From: Candidatus Poribacteria bacterium
Lineage (GTDB): Bacteria; Poribacteria; WGA-4E; WGA-3G
NCBI GenBank assembly: GCA_022821065.1
Contig: JAJEEK010000023.1
Coordinates: 27,241 to 91,240 of the forward strand
Length of the DNA stretch: 64,000 nt
Direction: 5' to 3'
Shown: piece by piece, positions 52,013 through 60,553 of the stretch
Layout of the letters: every line of letters begins with the position of its first letter
Position numbering within the stretch: the first letter of the stretch is position 1
Notes under the pieces: model-generated
The model's database searches: none
Told to the model about the DNA's origin: nothing
The model's input: only the letters and a program-made list of their open reading frames with translations
Made by a program: the position numbers and the translations under genes

Positions 52013-54256
52013 ATGCAACGCTGGCGAGTCTACCTTGCGCAATTTATGCCGGACATCCGCGTTGTCAAGGCACCCGCACTCAGACCCTACGTTGGACTTC
52101 TCACCTTCTCCGCTGCATCCCTGGCAATCGCTATAGGGATGACCCTCCAAAACTACATCGCTTTTGAATACCACTCAAGCTCCGGGGTCGTCGGTTGGAT
52201 CAGCACTAACGCATACCCGAAACAACAAGAATACTTCTACTATCTGTTGGCACTCCTCGGTATCCCGATAACGATAGGGGTATATTGGTTGGGATGGCGG
52301 ACCTACTCGCACTGGTGTGCTAAGCGAACGGGACAACCGATCGCACGTGTGCTTAAAGCGAATGCGTTGGCATCTATACCGCTATGGCTCTGTTGGCTAC
52401 AGGTCTACGCTATCGGTCAGAACGTGCTGATAGGCTTAGTCTTGCCGCTCGTTTTGTCGGTGTTGGTGAAGTTAGGGCTCCTGTATAGGCGATACTTTCC
52501 GGCACTCTGGACTGCAAAGGAAGAAGTTGAAAATCTTGACAGTGAAGAACGTGAAGAAACCGTATCTGGTGGTTACAGGTCTCCGAAGTTCTGGCGTATT
52601 GGACTCGAATACATCATCCTTCCGGTTTTTATCTATCTCCTGACCTACGCTGGGAATATCCACGGCAATATAGACCTATTCCATGAGGGTGAACGACTCG
52701 CGCCGCTGAATGAAATGCTGCGCGGTGGGATCCCGTTCCGGGATGTCTATGTCCAACACGGACTCTTCCAAAATGCCTACTTGGCATGGATCGGGGGACA
52801 AATCTTTGAACCGACCCTGTTCGGTTTGCGTACAATGGAGCGTGTCCTAAATCCGCTCGGCTATGTCGCGCTCTATCTGCTCGGCTTACAGGTTTTTCGG
52901 GGCAGATTCCTGACCGCCTTCTTATGTGTGCTTATCGCCTCTGGAACAGAGTTCTCCGTATCCGCACGGCATAGCCTCGGCTTAATCAGTTTCGCCTGCG
53001 TTGCCAATTTCCTGATGCTTCCGAAAAGTCGGTCAAAGCGCAGCGTCCTCTCGTGGAAACTCCTCTTCGGTGGGATTTTCACGAGTTTAGCCTTCTGGTA
53101 CAGCACCGAAATCGGGTTATATTCTTTAGGCGCAATCGGACTGTTTCTGGTCATATACGCCTTCGGACAAAAGGGTATTGCCGCAGAAAACGGACAGGTA
53201 CAAGAAAACGGCGTGAAGAAACGGCTATTTCCGGTCATCAGCTATAGTTGCGGCGTGCTGTTAGGTTTCCTGCCGGTGGGGTTATATTTCCTATCTCACG
53301 GTGCCTTGGACGATGCAATCTGGAATTCCTATATCCAGTGTCGCTATCAACTGGCGACGTGGGGACTCGCTTTTCCGTCTCTGTCGGAAACCTTGATGCT
53401 ATTGTCGTCGGACGGATGGTCTGCCTTTATCTTCAGCAAAGGATTTCGGTGGTATCTACCGATCTGTATCTTTCTGATTGTCGCGGGTTATCTGACCTAC
53501 CGCGGCTTATCCAACACGCACTCCGCCAACACGATGAAACTTCTCCTCTTACTCCTCGGTGGCGTCGCCTTCTTCCGAACTGCTTTAGGACGTTCGGACG
53601 GCGGACATCTGAACTTCGGTGCGACTTTCTTATGGCTGCTCTGTCTACTGCCACTGGAGGGGGGTATCCTCAGCATGTTCCGTGCCATTTTATCGGCATT
53701 CAGAGGGAAAATCCCATGGCACAACGCACTGAAGGCAACATGGATACTAATTCCGACAGTCATATTCTGCTGGTACGTTGGAGAAGTACACAAGCCACTC
53801 TCAGGCTTCAATGGCAAATGGAATCGGTTGCGCCAGAACCCGTTCAAGCAAAGGGTTGTATCGGAGGAATTGGCGCGCGCAGGTGCGGTGGACATCCCAG
53901 ACGATCAAGTTCAGCAGATTCAAAAGGTAGTCGCCTATATCCAAGAAAACACTGAACCGAACGAAAAAATCTTTGATTTCACGAGTCAGGGGGCGTACTA
54001 TTTCTTCGCCGATCGACCGGGTGCTACGCGATTCCATCAGGTCTCGTATGCGTCGACACCTTCGATGCAGGAAGAGGTGATTGCGGCGCTTGAACGGGAT
54101 AAAACACGCTTGGTGCTCTTTAAAACGGGGGGATGGTTCGATAATGTTGACGGTATCCGAGTTGAGGAGCGACACGCATTGATTGCAGCATACCTACAAG
54201 AAAACTACGAACCCGCGATTAACATCAACGGCACGGAGATTCTGATGCGCAAATAG
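52013..54256 (+). CDS. Polytopic membrane protein, GT-C glycosyltransferase-like
   Basis: 747 aa with about 12-14 TM segments. After an N-terminal block of four or five TM helices, a loop near residue 220 reads HGNIDLFHEGERLAPLNEMLRGGIPFRDVYVQHG. This acidic/His loop after a TM resembles the catalytic first periplasmic loop of GT-C enzymes that use lipid-linked sugars. A soluble C-terminal part (residues 625-747) faces the periplasm. Likely role: glycan or lipid modification in the envelope. No glycosylation genes adjoin. The MITE copy 2 ends 22 bp before the start. Confidence 0.68.
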   Translation: MQRWRVYLAQFMPDIRVVKAPALRPYVGLLTFSAASLAIAIGMTLQNYIAFEYHSSSGVVGWISTNAYPKQQEYFYYLLALLGIPITIGVYWLGWRTYSHWCAKRTGQPIARVLKANALASIPLWLCWLQVYAIGQNVLIGLVLPLVLSVLVKLGLLYRRYFPALWTAKEEVENLDSEEREETVSGGYRSPKFWRIGLEYIILPVFIYLLTYAGNIHGNIDLFHEGERLAPLNEMLRGGIPFRDVYVQHGLFQNAYLAWIGGQIFEPTLFGLRTMERVLNPLGYVALYLLGLQVFRGRFLTAFLCVLIASGTEFSVSARHSLGLISFACVANFLMLPKSRSKRSVLSWKLLFGGIFTSLAFWYSTEIGLYSLGAIGLFLVIYAFGQKGIAAENGQVQENGVKKRLFPVISYSCGVLLGFLPVGLYFLSHGALDDAIWNSYIQCRYQLATWGLAFPSLSETLMLLSSDGWSAFIFSKGFRWYLPICIFLIVAGYLTYRGLSNTHSANTMKLLLLLLGGVAFFRTALGRSDGGHLNFGATFLWLLCLLPLEGGILSMFRAILSAFRGKIPWHNALKATWILIPTVIFCWYVGEVHKPLSGFNGKWNRLRQNPFKQRVVSEELARAGAVDIPDDQVQQIQKVVAYIQENTEPNEKIFDFTSQGAYYFFADRPGATRFHQVSYASTPSMQEEVIAALERDKTRLVLFKTGGWFDNVDGIRVEERHALIAAYLQENYEPAININGTEILMRK

Positions 54257-54373
54257 TAACCAGTGGCCAGGAACCAGTGGCCAGTTAAGAGGCGTGTTTT
54301 TGATAGGGTGTTTCCCCGGATAACACAACATCTCTTTTCTGGTAACTGGTAACTGTGTACTGATAACTGATAA
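54255..54373. repeat. Tandem-word repeat spacer (CCAGTGG and GTAACTG types)
   Basis: CCAGTGGCCAGGAACCAGTGGCCAG followed later by GGTAACTGGTAACTG and CTGATAACTGATAACT. The same class of low-complexity 7-8-bp word repeats as in other spacers. Confidence 0.6.
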
Positions 54374-55438
54374 CTACTCCTGCTGTTCAATGAAGATCCG
54401 GTAGATGTCCTCAAAGAGTCTGACATCGGTGAGTGTGTCTTCGGCTGAGGAGCGGAACGGTGCATCGTTGCGGACGTTCGCGACGAAGTATTCCGCCTCT
54501 CTGCGATATGCCCACGTCCAACTCGGTCTCGGAATCGGGCGCGTCATCTCCTGTTCGTCGCCAGCGCGATAGATTTCGACCTCTGCGGGTGTGTTCTTCA
54601 AGAGCAACGGCGGTGCCCATGTATGAACCCAACCGTTCTCAAAGTAGATTTGGCTATGCTCATCCCAACGGTAGTGTGAAACGTGTCCGGTTTCGAGTAC
54701 CACACGGATGCCGTCCATATCAAAGATGACGACACCGGAATATCCGTTCGCATCTAAATCGACAGCTTTAACGGTAACTTTGTCACCGGCATCGAGGAAC
54801 CAACGCATCAGATTAATATTGTGTGTATACTGCTGGAGGTATCCCACATAGGAGCCGCGGTATTGCTCAGGTATCCATTCTGGGGTTTTGACGGGTGCGC
54901 TCGGTCTCGGTTCGTCGGTCCCGTCCATGTGGGTGTCAAGATTGCAGACCCAATCGCCGCCAAACCCGTGGTTTCTGGCGTACGTCAAGCGACCGAGTTC
55001 ACCGGTCTCTCGGAATTGTGCGACTTTCTCCTTGACGATCTCGTTTCCGGCATCGTAGCGTTTCATGTAGCCCACCATCAACTTCTTACCGGATTTCTGC
55101 GATGCTGACACGATTGCCTCCGCCTGCTCAGTGGAGACAGCCATCGGTTTCTCCATGAAAACATGCTTACCGGCTGAAAGCAGATCCTTGGCGATTTCAC
55201 CTTGTAAGGCGAAGTCGGCGGAAACTGCAACGGCTTCAATATCATCATTCTGCGCGAGCTCCGCGTGATCGCGGTAAAGTTGGGGGATACCGAAACGGGT
55301 TTGGACTGTTTTACCGAGTTCTGAACGGACTTCTGCGAGTCCGATGAGTTCACAGTCCGAGACACTCATAAAATTCGGGATATGGACTTTCTGTGCCATG
55401 AACCCGCAGCCGATATAACCAAGTCGAACTTTCTCCAT
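54374..55438 (-). CDS. Gfo/Idh/MocA-family oxidoreductase, 2
   Basis: 354 aa from the ATG at 55438, which has AAGGAAA 9 bp upstream; the frame continues to 55492 through repeat DNA and was trimmed. VRLGYIGCGFMAQKVHIP is the NAD loop, AGKHVFMEKPMAVSTEQAEA has the EKP motif near residue 95, and the central YTHNINLMRWFLDAG contains the usual His. Sugar or inositol oxidation/reduction. The leader on the minus strand (CCTAACCGAACCGCAAGGAAAG) is the repeated element also used at 38506 and 40442. Confidence 0.92.
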   Translation of the reverse strand: MEKVRLGYIGCGFMAQKVHIPNFMSVSDCELIGLAEVRSELGKTVQTRFGIPQLYRDHAELAQNDDIEAVAVSADFALQGEIAKDLLSAGKHVFMEKPMAVSTEQAEAIVSASQKSGKKLMVGYMKRYDAGNEIVKEKVAQFRETGELGRLTYARNHGFGGDWVCNLDTHMDGTDEPRPSAPVKTPEWIPEQYRGSYVGYLQQYTHNINLMRWFLDAGDKVTVKAVDLDANGYSGVVIFDMDGIRVVLETGHVSHYRWDEHSQIYFENGWVHTWAPPLLLKNTPAEVEIYRAGDEQEMTRPIPRPSWTWAYRREAEYFVANVRNDAPFRSSAEDTLTDVRLFEDIYRIFIEQQE

Positions 55439-55450
55439 ATTTTTAACTTT

Positions 55451-55577
55451 CCTTGCGGTTCGGTTAGGTGGGATGGGGCCAAAACGTTCCACCCCGTATA
55501 TCCAGCGCGCCCGTTGGTTGCGCTTACCGATTCTGTCCGAAGACCGATTTTCTAATTTTCCTTGCGGTTCGGTTAGG
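55451..55577. repeat. Two copies of CCTAACCGAACCGCAAGG (minus strand)
   Basis: At 55451-55468, where it serves the oxidoreductase start, and 55560-55577, with no start codon behind it. Between them is a CGTATATCCAGC-CGC-CGTTG word that recurs at 57248-57272. Confidence 0.6.
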
Positions 55578-55597
55578 TAAGTTGTGTCAAAAACGCT

Positions 55598-56032
55598 TTA
55601 GGACAGTTTCTCCGATTCTATCTGTTCAACAGCGGTTTTAGCACCTTCCCGCACGAGGGCGGAGGCATCATCTCGGACAAGCTGCTTCAGTTTACCGAGA
55701 CTGAGACTCGCTTTGAGTTTGCCGAGCGCGACTGCAACGAAGTAGCGTACATCCGCGTCCTCATCATCCAACGCCTCCAGTAGTGCTGTTGTGTCCGTTA
55801 AAGTGGCGAGATGCCGGTCAGTATCTCCGATATTAATGAGTGCTTGTGCGGCGATCCGTCGTGAGTGGATGTCCCCGTGGCGGAGAGATGCAAGGATCTC
55901 ATCATTACCAATAGGAATAACCGTAAGGTTGTCCCAATCACAATCCAAACAGAACCATGAATTTCCATCCAACCGTCGGAGATTCGCATTCCCGCACGAC
56001 GGGCATTCTTCAAATTCCTGTTGTTGCGCCAT
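55598..56032 (-). CDS. Zinc-ribbon plus HEAT-repeat protein
   Basis: 144 aa. N-terminal zinc ribbon ECPSCGNANLRRLDGNSWFCLDC (CxxC...CxxC), then two to three HEAT-like helix pairs: SLRHGDIHSRRIAAQALINIGD, LLEALDDEDADVRYFVAVALGKLK and LKQLVRDDASALVREGAKTAVEQI. Soluble; probably a protein-binding adaptor. Function unknown. Confidence 0.85.
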   Translation of the reverse strand: MAQQQEFEECPSCGNANLRRLDGNSWFCLDCDWDNLTVIPIGNDEILASLRHGDIHSRRIAAQALINIGDTDRHLATLTDTTALLEALDDEDADVRYFVAVALGKLKASLSLGKLKQLVRDDASALVREGAKTAVEQIESEKLS

Positions 56033-56075
56033 TTTTCTTATCCTCGGTTACGACACACGGTGTGTGCCTACTCCT

Positions 56076-56465
56076 TTAAGTTTCAGTTTCGTCGAACGTA
56101 GGATTGGTTTCCATTTCCGGAAGTTCACGCCAGATTTCAGGACCCTCTGGCTTGAAGTTAATTGTTGCGATAAACTGCATACCGTGATAGAAATTAATTT
56201 TGAACTTGCCGCCCCCGAAATTTTGTTTGAGATATTCCATTGGTGCTTCAACCAATGGGCCCATTTCGTCCGCGTGATAGAAGGCAAGCGGTTTAAACCG
56301 CACCGTATTGCCTACAGGCTCCTGTACAAGCAGCTGCGCTGAAGTGGCAGGAAAGAGCAGCTGAAAGGCTTGCCAAAGGTCAGCAACGGTCGGATTCGGA
56401 TTCCCGACCCGTTTCTTGAAATCGTTCTCCAGATATTCTGAAAAAGTGTTGAAAACCCAGTCCAT
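56076..56465 (-). CDS. Hypothetical protein
   Basis: 129 aa without signal or TM segments. Its middle is rich in beta-strand (FKINFYHGMQFIATINF) and the front is helical. I recognise no domain. It lies between the HEAT protein and the PCP_red gene in the same direction, separated from the latter by a 305-bp repeat spacer, so linkage is loose. Confidence 0.68.
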   Translation of the reverse strand: MDWVFNTFSEYLENDFKKRVGNPNPTVADLWQAFQLLFPATSAQLLVQEPVGNTVRFKPLAFYHADEMGPLVEAPMEYLKQNFGGGKFKINFYHGMQFIATINFKPEGPEIWRELPEMETNPTFDETET

Positions 56466-56698
56466 AGCAGTTGTCAGTTATCAGTACGGTTTTTCTACGA
56501 AAAACCTTTCAGCCGTCAGAAGAATAGCTGTCGGCTATCGGCTATCAGCTATCGGAAACCATCAGCAATAAGAGGTTTTGATTATATGGCTATTGGCTTT
56601 CGGCTCTCGGCTTCAGCAAAGAGGTATCTGATTTGATAAATATTCTCTTTACTGATGGCTGAAAGGGCGTACTCGCCCGTGCTGATTGCTGACAGCCA
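56466..56698. repeat. Heptamer repeat spacer with GGTTTTTC hairpin
   Basis: Includes GGTTTTTC-TAC-GAAAAACC (56488-56506), also found at 63757-63775 with the loop TGC, then period-7 words GCTATCG and GGCTCTC. Nothing coding. Confidence 0.75.
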
Positions 56699-56773
56699 TT
56701 ACAGTGGTGCCTTTAAGAAGTCCTTCCAGTCAAAATTCGGCAGAGGGAACTCCTCTGTGGCTTTACATTGTCA
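56699..56773 (-). other. In-frame extension after UGA with SECIS-like hairpin (candidate selenocysteine or nonsense mutation)
   Basis: After the TGA at 56773-56771 the frame stays open for 23 codons (QCKATEEFPLPNFDWKDFLKAPL) to a TAA. Thirteen bases after the UGA stands the stem CAGAGG-AGTTC-CCTCTG (56757-56741). The 6-bp stem, 5-base loop beginning with AG and containing GU, and the 19-base distance from UGA to loop all fall within the published layout of bacterial SECIS elements as I know it. A point change, e.g. from GGA or TGG, is the plain alternative. Confidence 0.45.
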
Positions 56774-57184
56774 AAATGTAGCGGCTTTCTCGAAAAAATC
56801 GATATCAACACGTTCAATCCCAGCCTCTCGTGCATTTTCAGCGACGCGCTGGACGACCATCTCGCGAACAAACGGGATCGGTATCCGTTTAACCCGGTGT
56901 TCAACCTCCTCTGTACAAGGCATTGTGGTATTGTCGAGGTAGGGACCGTCTTGAAGTACGGCTTCATCGGGGTGGTCACATGTCTCCGGTACGAGTTGTT
57001 GCAACCGCATTGAGACGTAATTGGTCACCCACTGCTTAAATTCTTCCGCCTTCTCGGTGTCTACTTCACCCAGCTCAGGACGCTGATCCAATTTTTCATT
57101 GATGCTGACGAGTAGATTTTCGACACGCCTCAAGCGTTCTTCTACATTGGTAATCCGCTCGTGTGCGCTATTTTGTTCGCTCAT
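56771..57184 (-). CDS. PCP_red-domain protein (possible readthrough form to 56699)
   Basis: 137 aa to the first stop, from the ATG at 57184 with AAAAGGAG 8 bp before it (a longer frame to 57352 lies in repeat DNA). Residues 8-40 form a coiled coil (ERITNVEERLRRVENLLVSINEKL), the middle has CDHPDEAVLQDGPYLDNTTMPC, and the end RVKRIPIPFVREMVVQRVAENAREAGIERVDIDFF is the PCP_red domain, named from protochlorophyllide reductase but also in non-photosynthetic iron-sulfur and radical SAM contexts. The frame continues beyond the UGA. Confidence 0.83.
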   Translation of the reverse strand: MSEQNSAHERITNVEERLRRVENLLVSINEKLDQRPELGEVDTEKAEEFKQWVTNYVSMRLQQLVPETCDHPDEAVLQDGPYLDNTTMPCTEEVEHRVKRIPIPFVREMVVQRVAENAREAGIERVDIDFFEKAATF

Positions 57185-57330
57185 TCTTTCTCCTTTTTTA
57201 TTCTCCCCACGTTTTGATAAGGAAGACTTCTCGAAACGATCTTTGCCGTATATCCAGCCCGCACGTTGCCTCGACTTATACGTTGTGCTCAAAGACTGAT
57301 AGCCGATTGCTGACGGCTGACAGCCATCTC

Positions 57331-58050
57331 TTAAATTGCCCAGTATTTCCAAAGGTCTTCTGGAATCTCGTATTTAATCTCTTCTCGCTTTTTGTGGGAG
57401 TAGCGTGCAAAGATACCGAAACGCGGAACCGCTTGGATATTCGCTGACCCTGTATGACACAGAAAGGCGTGCCAGAGGACAACATCGCCAGCGGCACCCG
57501 TAAACTCGCGCGGTCCCTCTGGCGATAAATCTGAAAGCACATGCCAACCCCAATCTTTGATGTCGTAGAAACTGCCATCAATCTGTTCTGGATAGTCAAG
57601 GAAGTACTTATGCGTCGAGTGGTGGCTCCCGGGCCAAAAAACGAAAGCACCGCCATTGGGTTCAACGTCGTAAAGATAGGTCGTCGCACCGAGCATAAAA
57701 GGACTCCAACCACCGGGACCGTAAGCGTCAATGTGTCCGCTACCCGGCATCGCCCATTTTTCTTCACGGTTGGGCCATTTGACGAGGGGTGAACCGCCAC
57801 CACCGGCGAACTGTCCACCCCCAAGCTGCGCGGTGATCTCTTGCATCGCAGGGAGCTGCCCGAACAGCGGCGAGAAACTGAAATTCTGTACCACGTAGTC
57901 GTTGGGCCACGTCTCCGGTGTATTGAGATCGGAATTATAATGTTTCCAAATCTGCTCCCGCCATGTTTCTATTATCTCCGAATCAACAAAATTTTCAAGG
58001 ATAAGATACCCATGTTCCTGAAAAAATGTTACCTGTTCTGTTGTTAACAT
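57331..58050 (-). CDS. Phytanoyl-CoA dioxygenase (PhyH) family protein, 3
   Basis: 239 aa from the ATG at 58050, with AGGGGAA close before it; a TTG at 58068 is less likely. Starts LTTEQVTFFQEHGYLILENFV. Iron-ligand motif GSGHIDAYGPGG, distal His in LWHAFLCHTGSAN, then a likely 2-oxoglutarate Arg in VPRFGIFAR. Different subgroup from the other two PhyH proteins by its HIDAYG motif. Substrate unknown. Confidence 0.9.
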   Translation of the reverse strand: MLTTEQVTFFQEHGYLILENFVDSEIIETWREQIWKHYNSDLNTPETWPNDYVVQNFSFSPLFGQLPAMQEITAQLGGGQFAGGGGSPLVKWPNREEKWAMPGSGHIDAYGPGGWSPFMLGATTYLYDVEPNGGAFVFWPGSHHSTHKYFLDYPEQIDGSFYDIKDWGWHVLSDLSPEGPREFTGAAGDVVLWHAFLCHTGSANIQAVPRFGIFARYSHKKREEIKYEIPEDLWKYWAI

Positions 58051-58077
58051 AGGAGTTCCCCTTATCAATAACCATCT

Positions 58078-58197
58078 TAGGACTTACGTAGATGCTCTTT
58101 TGTACCACAAACTGTTAGTTTGTGCTGCAAAGACGCTGTGTTTTCAGAAAACTTTCTTTTTACAGAACAGTCTACAGTCAAAATTGCGTAAGTCCTA
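58078..58197. mobile_element. MITE-like element, copy 3 (120 bp)
   Basis: TAGGACTTACG at the left end and CGTAAGTCCTA at the right, flanked by the direct duplication CATCT (58073-58077 and 58198-58202). Inner hairpin CACAAACT-GTT-AGTTTGTG. It sits just upstream of the PhyH gene at 57331 and may separate it from its promoter. Confidence 0.9.
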
Positions 58198-58349
58198 CAT
58201 CTGATAAACACACACTTCAATAATTATGTTCAGACATTAATTGCGTGCCGTGTACGCTTGTGCTTAACCGATTTAATGACACCCAATATTGTTGATACGC
58301 ATCAGAAACCCGTTTTTTCACCAACGGTGAAAAACGGCACAGAGGGCAA

Positions 58350-59714
58350 TTATTTAAAAAATCGTTTCGGTCTAAAGGACGGGATACCGGTTTCATCGAA
58401 TCGTTTTTTGACGGCTTGCATGAGTTCGGGGGTAACCTCCCGATAGCCGTGTTCACGCGCGTATTTCTCTACACTTTTGACGACCATACCGCGTGCGAAT
58501 GACGGCACACGTTTCAATCGTTTTTCTGCGGCTTCCGTCCATTGCAAATCGTAATCGGTTTCGGTTGCGAAAGCGATCTTTTTCTCAATCTGAACAGGAG
58601 ATGCCCCGTTTCCGATAGCAGGCGCGGACCCCGGCTTATATTCACACGAAGCATCTTCAGCGAGGTAATTACCAGTCGTTGCATAAGCACGCGCCCGACA
58701 ACCTCCACACACCTCTTTGAATTCACAGTCGCCACATTTCCCTTCAAGCAGGTTCCGATTCCGCAAGTCCTGAAAAGCCTTTGATTCATTCCAGAGTTTA
58801 ACGAAACTTTCGTCCTTAAGGTTTCCGACGCTAACGGGTAGATACGGACACGGAGTCAGTTCACCCTCCGGTGTGATACGGCAATAATAGATACCACACG
58901 GACAAGTACCGCTCGGATAGCCTTGAAGGAAGGCAGAATCGGACTGTTGCCCGTAGATAACACGTTTATAGTGCGGTGCACATTTCGCCGCGATGAGCAT
59001 CTTGCCGGTATAGGTTGCCTGTAACTCGAACATCGTCTCAAGCATCTTCTCATATTGTGCAGGCGTCAGGTCCATCACAGTCTTGCCTCTGCCGGTTCGT
59101 ACAAGAAAATAGAGGTTCAGCACCTTGGCACCGAGTTGATAGGCGAACGCAACGATTTTCGGGATTTCGTCATAATTCCACTGCGTTACGGAGGTCTGGA
59201 CGAGAAAGTCCATCTGTGCACGTTTGAGTGCCTCAACACCGTTCATCGTCGCTTTCCACGCACCTTCCATACCGCGAAACTTGTCGTGGTCTGTCGGTTG
59301 GATGGAATCAAGACTGACACCTGCCCCCGTGACACCGTGCTGTTGCATCTTCTCGACCACCGCGTCGTTGAGCAGGACACCGTTTGTGCCCATAACAACA
59401 AGAAACCCGGTATCGGAGGCATACTTCGATATCTCCAAGATATCCGGGCGTAATAGCGGCTCTCCGCCGGTAAGGATGAGGAGGATATGCGGGTTGATTT
59501 CGGCGATCTCATCAATGACACGAAAACATTGTGATTGACTGAGTTCTGTTTCTCTCGAAAGTTTATGCGTACCTTGAATATCGAAAAGATGGAGGTTCCC
59601 ATCGATTAACTCGCTTGTGTCTACGAACCCTGCTGGGAGGTAGCAGTGCGTACATTTCAGATTACACAATCGGGTGATATTCCATGAGACTGCCTGAACT
59701 TTTGTATCTTGCAT
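58350..59714 (-). CDS. Radical SAM/SPASM protein with C-terminal PCP_red domain
   Basis: 454 aa from the ATG at 59714; a TTG at 59771 would add 19 residues and overlap the TPR gene end, and neither has a clear ribosome site. Radical SAM cluster: NITRLCNLKCTHCYLP (CxxxCxxC) near residue 15. SPASM-type cysteines: CPCGIYYCRITPEGELTPCPY and CGDCEFKEVCGGC. Residues about 400-445 are PCP_red (RLKRVPSFARGMVVKSVEKYAREHG). Organisation recalls AhbD/NirJ heme-modifying enzymes, but RiPP-type peptide modification is also possible. No precursor peptide was seen beside it. Confidence 0.9.
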   Translation of the reverse strand: MQDTKVQAVSWNITRLCNLKCTHCYLPAGFVDTSELIDGNLHLFDIQGTHKLSRETELSQSQCFRVIDEIAEINPHILLILTGGEPLLRPDILEISKYASDTGFLVVMGTNGVLLNDAVVEKMQQHGVTGAGVSLDSIQPTDHDKFRGMEGAWKATMNGVEALKRAQMDFLVQTSVTQWNYDEIPKIVAFAYQLGAKVLNLYFLVRTGRGKTVMDLTPAQYEKMLETMFELQATYTGKMLIAAKCAPHYKRVIYGQQSDSAFLQGYPSGTCPCGIYYCRITPEGELTPCPYLPVSVGNLKDESFVKLWNESKAFQDLRNRNLLEGKCGDCEFKEVCGGCRARAYATTGNYLAEDASCEYKPGSAPAIGNGASPVQIEKKIAFATETDYDLQWTEAAEKRLKRVPSFARGMVVKSVEKYAREHGYREVTPELMQAVKKRFDETGIPSFRPKRFFK

Positions 59715-59761
59715 TTTTTTTAGAGTATTTTCGTCTTGTGTCTGTTTATACTTTGGACGGT

Positions 59762-60553
59762 CTATAGCCAAGCAGATGACGTGGTACCTGTCTCAAGTGC
59801 TTTAGCAGCTGTCAAATCGGCGTTGGCTTTTTCTTGTTCTTTAAGGTGTTGCCACGCTTCGCCACGGCTGCGATAGGCATCGGCATGCTCGGGATCGCGT
59901 TGAATAACTTCATTATAGTCAGTGATGGCTTTGATATACTCGGCATTTTTGGCGTAAGCCAAGCCCCGGCGGTAATAAACTTTAGGATACTCTGGCTTGA
60001 GTTCTATCGCCTTGTCATAGTCAGCGATAGCTTTCGCATGCTCGCCGATGTAACTATAAGCGTTACCGCGTCTGATGTAGTCCTCAACCATTTTCGGATT
60101 GAGTTTCAGGAGTGCCGTGTAGAACTTAATATTTTCCTCAGCTTCTTCTCGGTTCTCGATCCGGTCAAGCGGATAACCGCCATTTAGTTCTTGGCACTGC
60201 CGTAGAAAGTTCATTGACCCAGCAACTCCCAGTGTTTGGGTAAGGACTCGACTGCCAATTTCATAGATTTCGAGATCCGTCATTTTTTCTATCTCACTCT
60301 GACTCGCTGCGAACCGACGAGCTCGGGCGCGTTCTTCATCTTTTCTGGTGGCCTCACGTTCCTGGATACGCTTGACAATGGTATCGATATCTAGCGGATT
60401 TGCTAACAATTGGTGCCGATCAACAGAATAATTGCCTGTACCAGGTTGCCTTTGCCGGATAAACCATTGCGTTTTGGCAGCACCGAGCTTACCTATCAGG
60501 GTTTTCATCCCAAGTTCATAAATTTCACTGTCGGTCATTTCCAATATATTCAT
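59762..60553 (-). CDS. TPR protein with duplicated MTDxEIYE domain (antitoxin-like)
   Basis: 263 aa from the ATG at 60553, with GGAGAGA 7 bp before it. Two copies of a 45-residue domain: MTDSEIYELGMKTLIGKLGAAKTQWFIRQ...GNYSVDRHQ at residues 6-48 and MTDLEIYEIGSRVLTQTLGVAGSMNFLRQ...GGYPLDR at about 90-130, separated by a charged helix. Residues 140-255 hold three tetratricopeptide repeats (VEDYIRRGNAYSYIGEHAKAIADYDKAIELKP and similar). The start overlaps the PIN gene end by 29 bp. Likely the partner of that PIN protein. Confidence 0.85.
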   Translation of the reverse strand: MNILEMTDSEIYELGMKTLIGKLGAAKTQWFIRQRQPGTGNYSVDRHQLLANPLDIDTIVKRIQEREATRKDEERARARRFAASQSEIEKMTDLEIYEIGSRVLTQTLGVAGSMNFLRQCQELNGGYPLDRIENREEAEENIKFYTALLKLNPKMVEDYIRRGNAYSYIGEHAKAIADYDKAIELKPEYPKVYYRRGLAYAKNAEYIKAITDYNEVIQRDPEHADAYRSRGEAWQHLKEQEKANADLTAAKALETGTTSSAWL

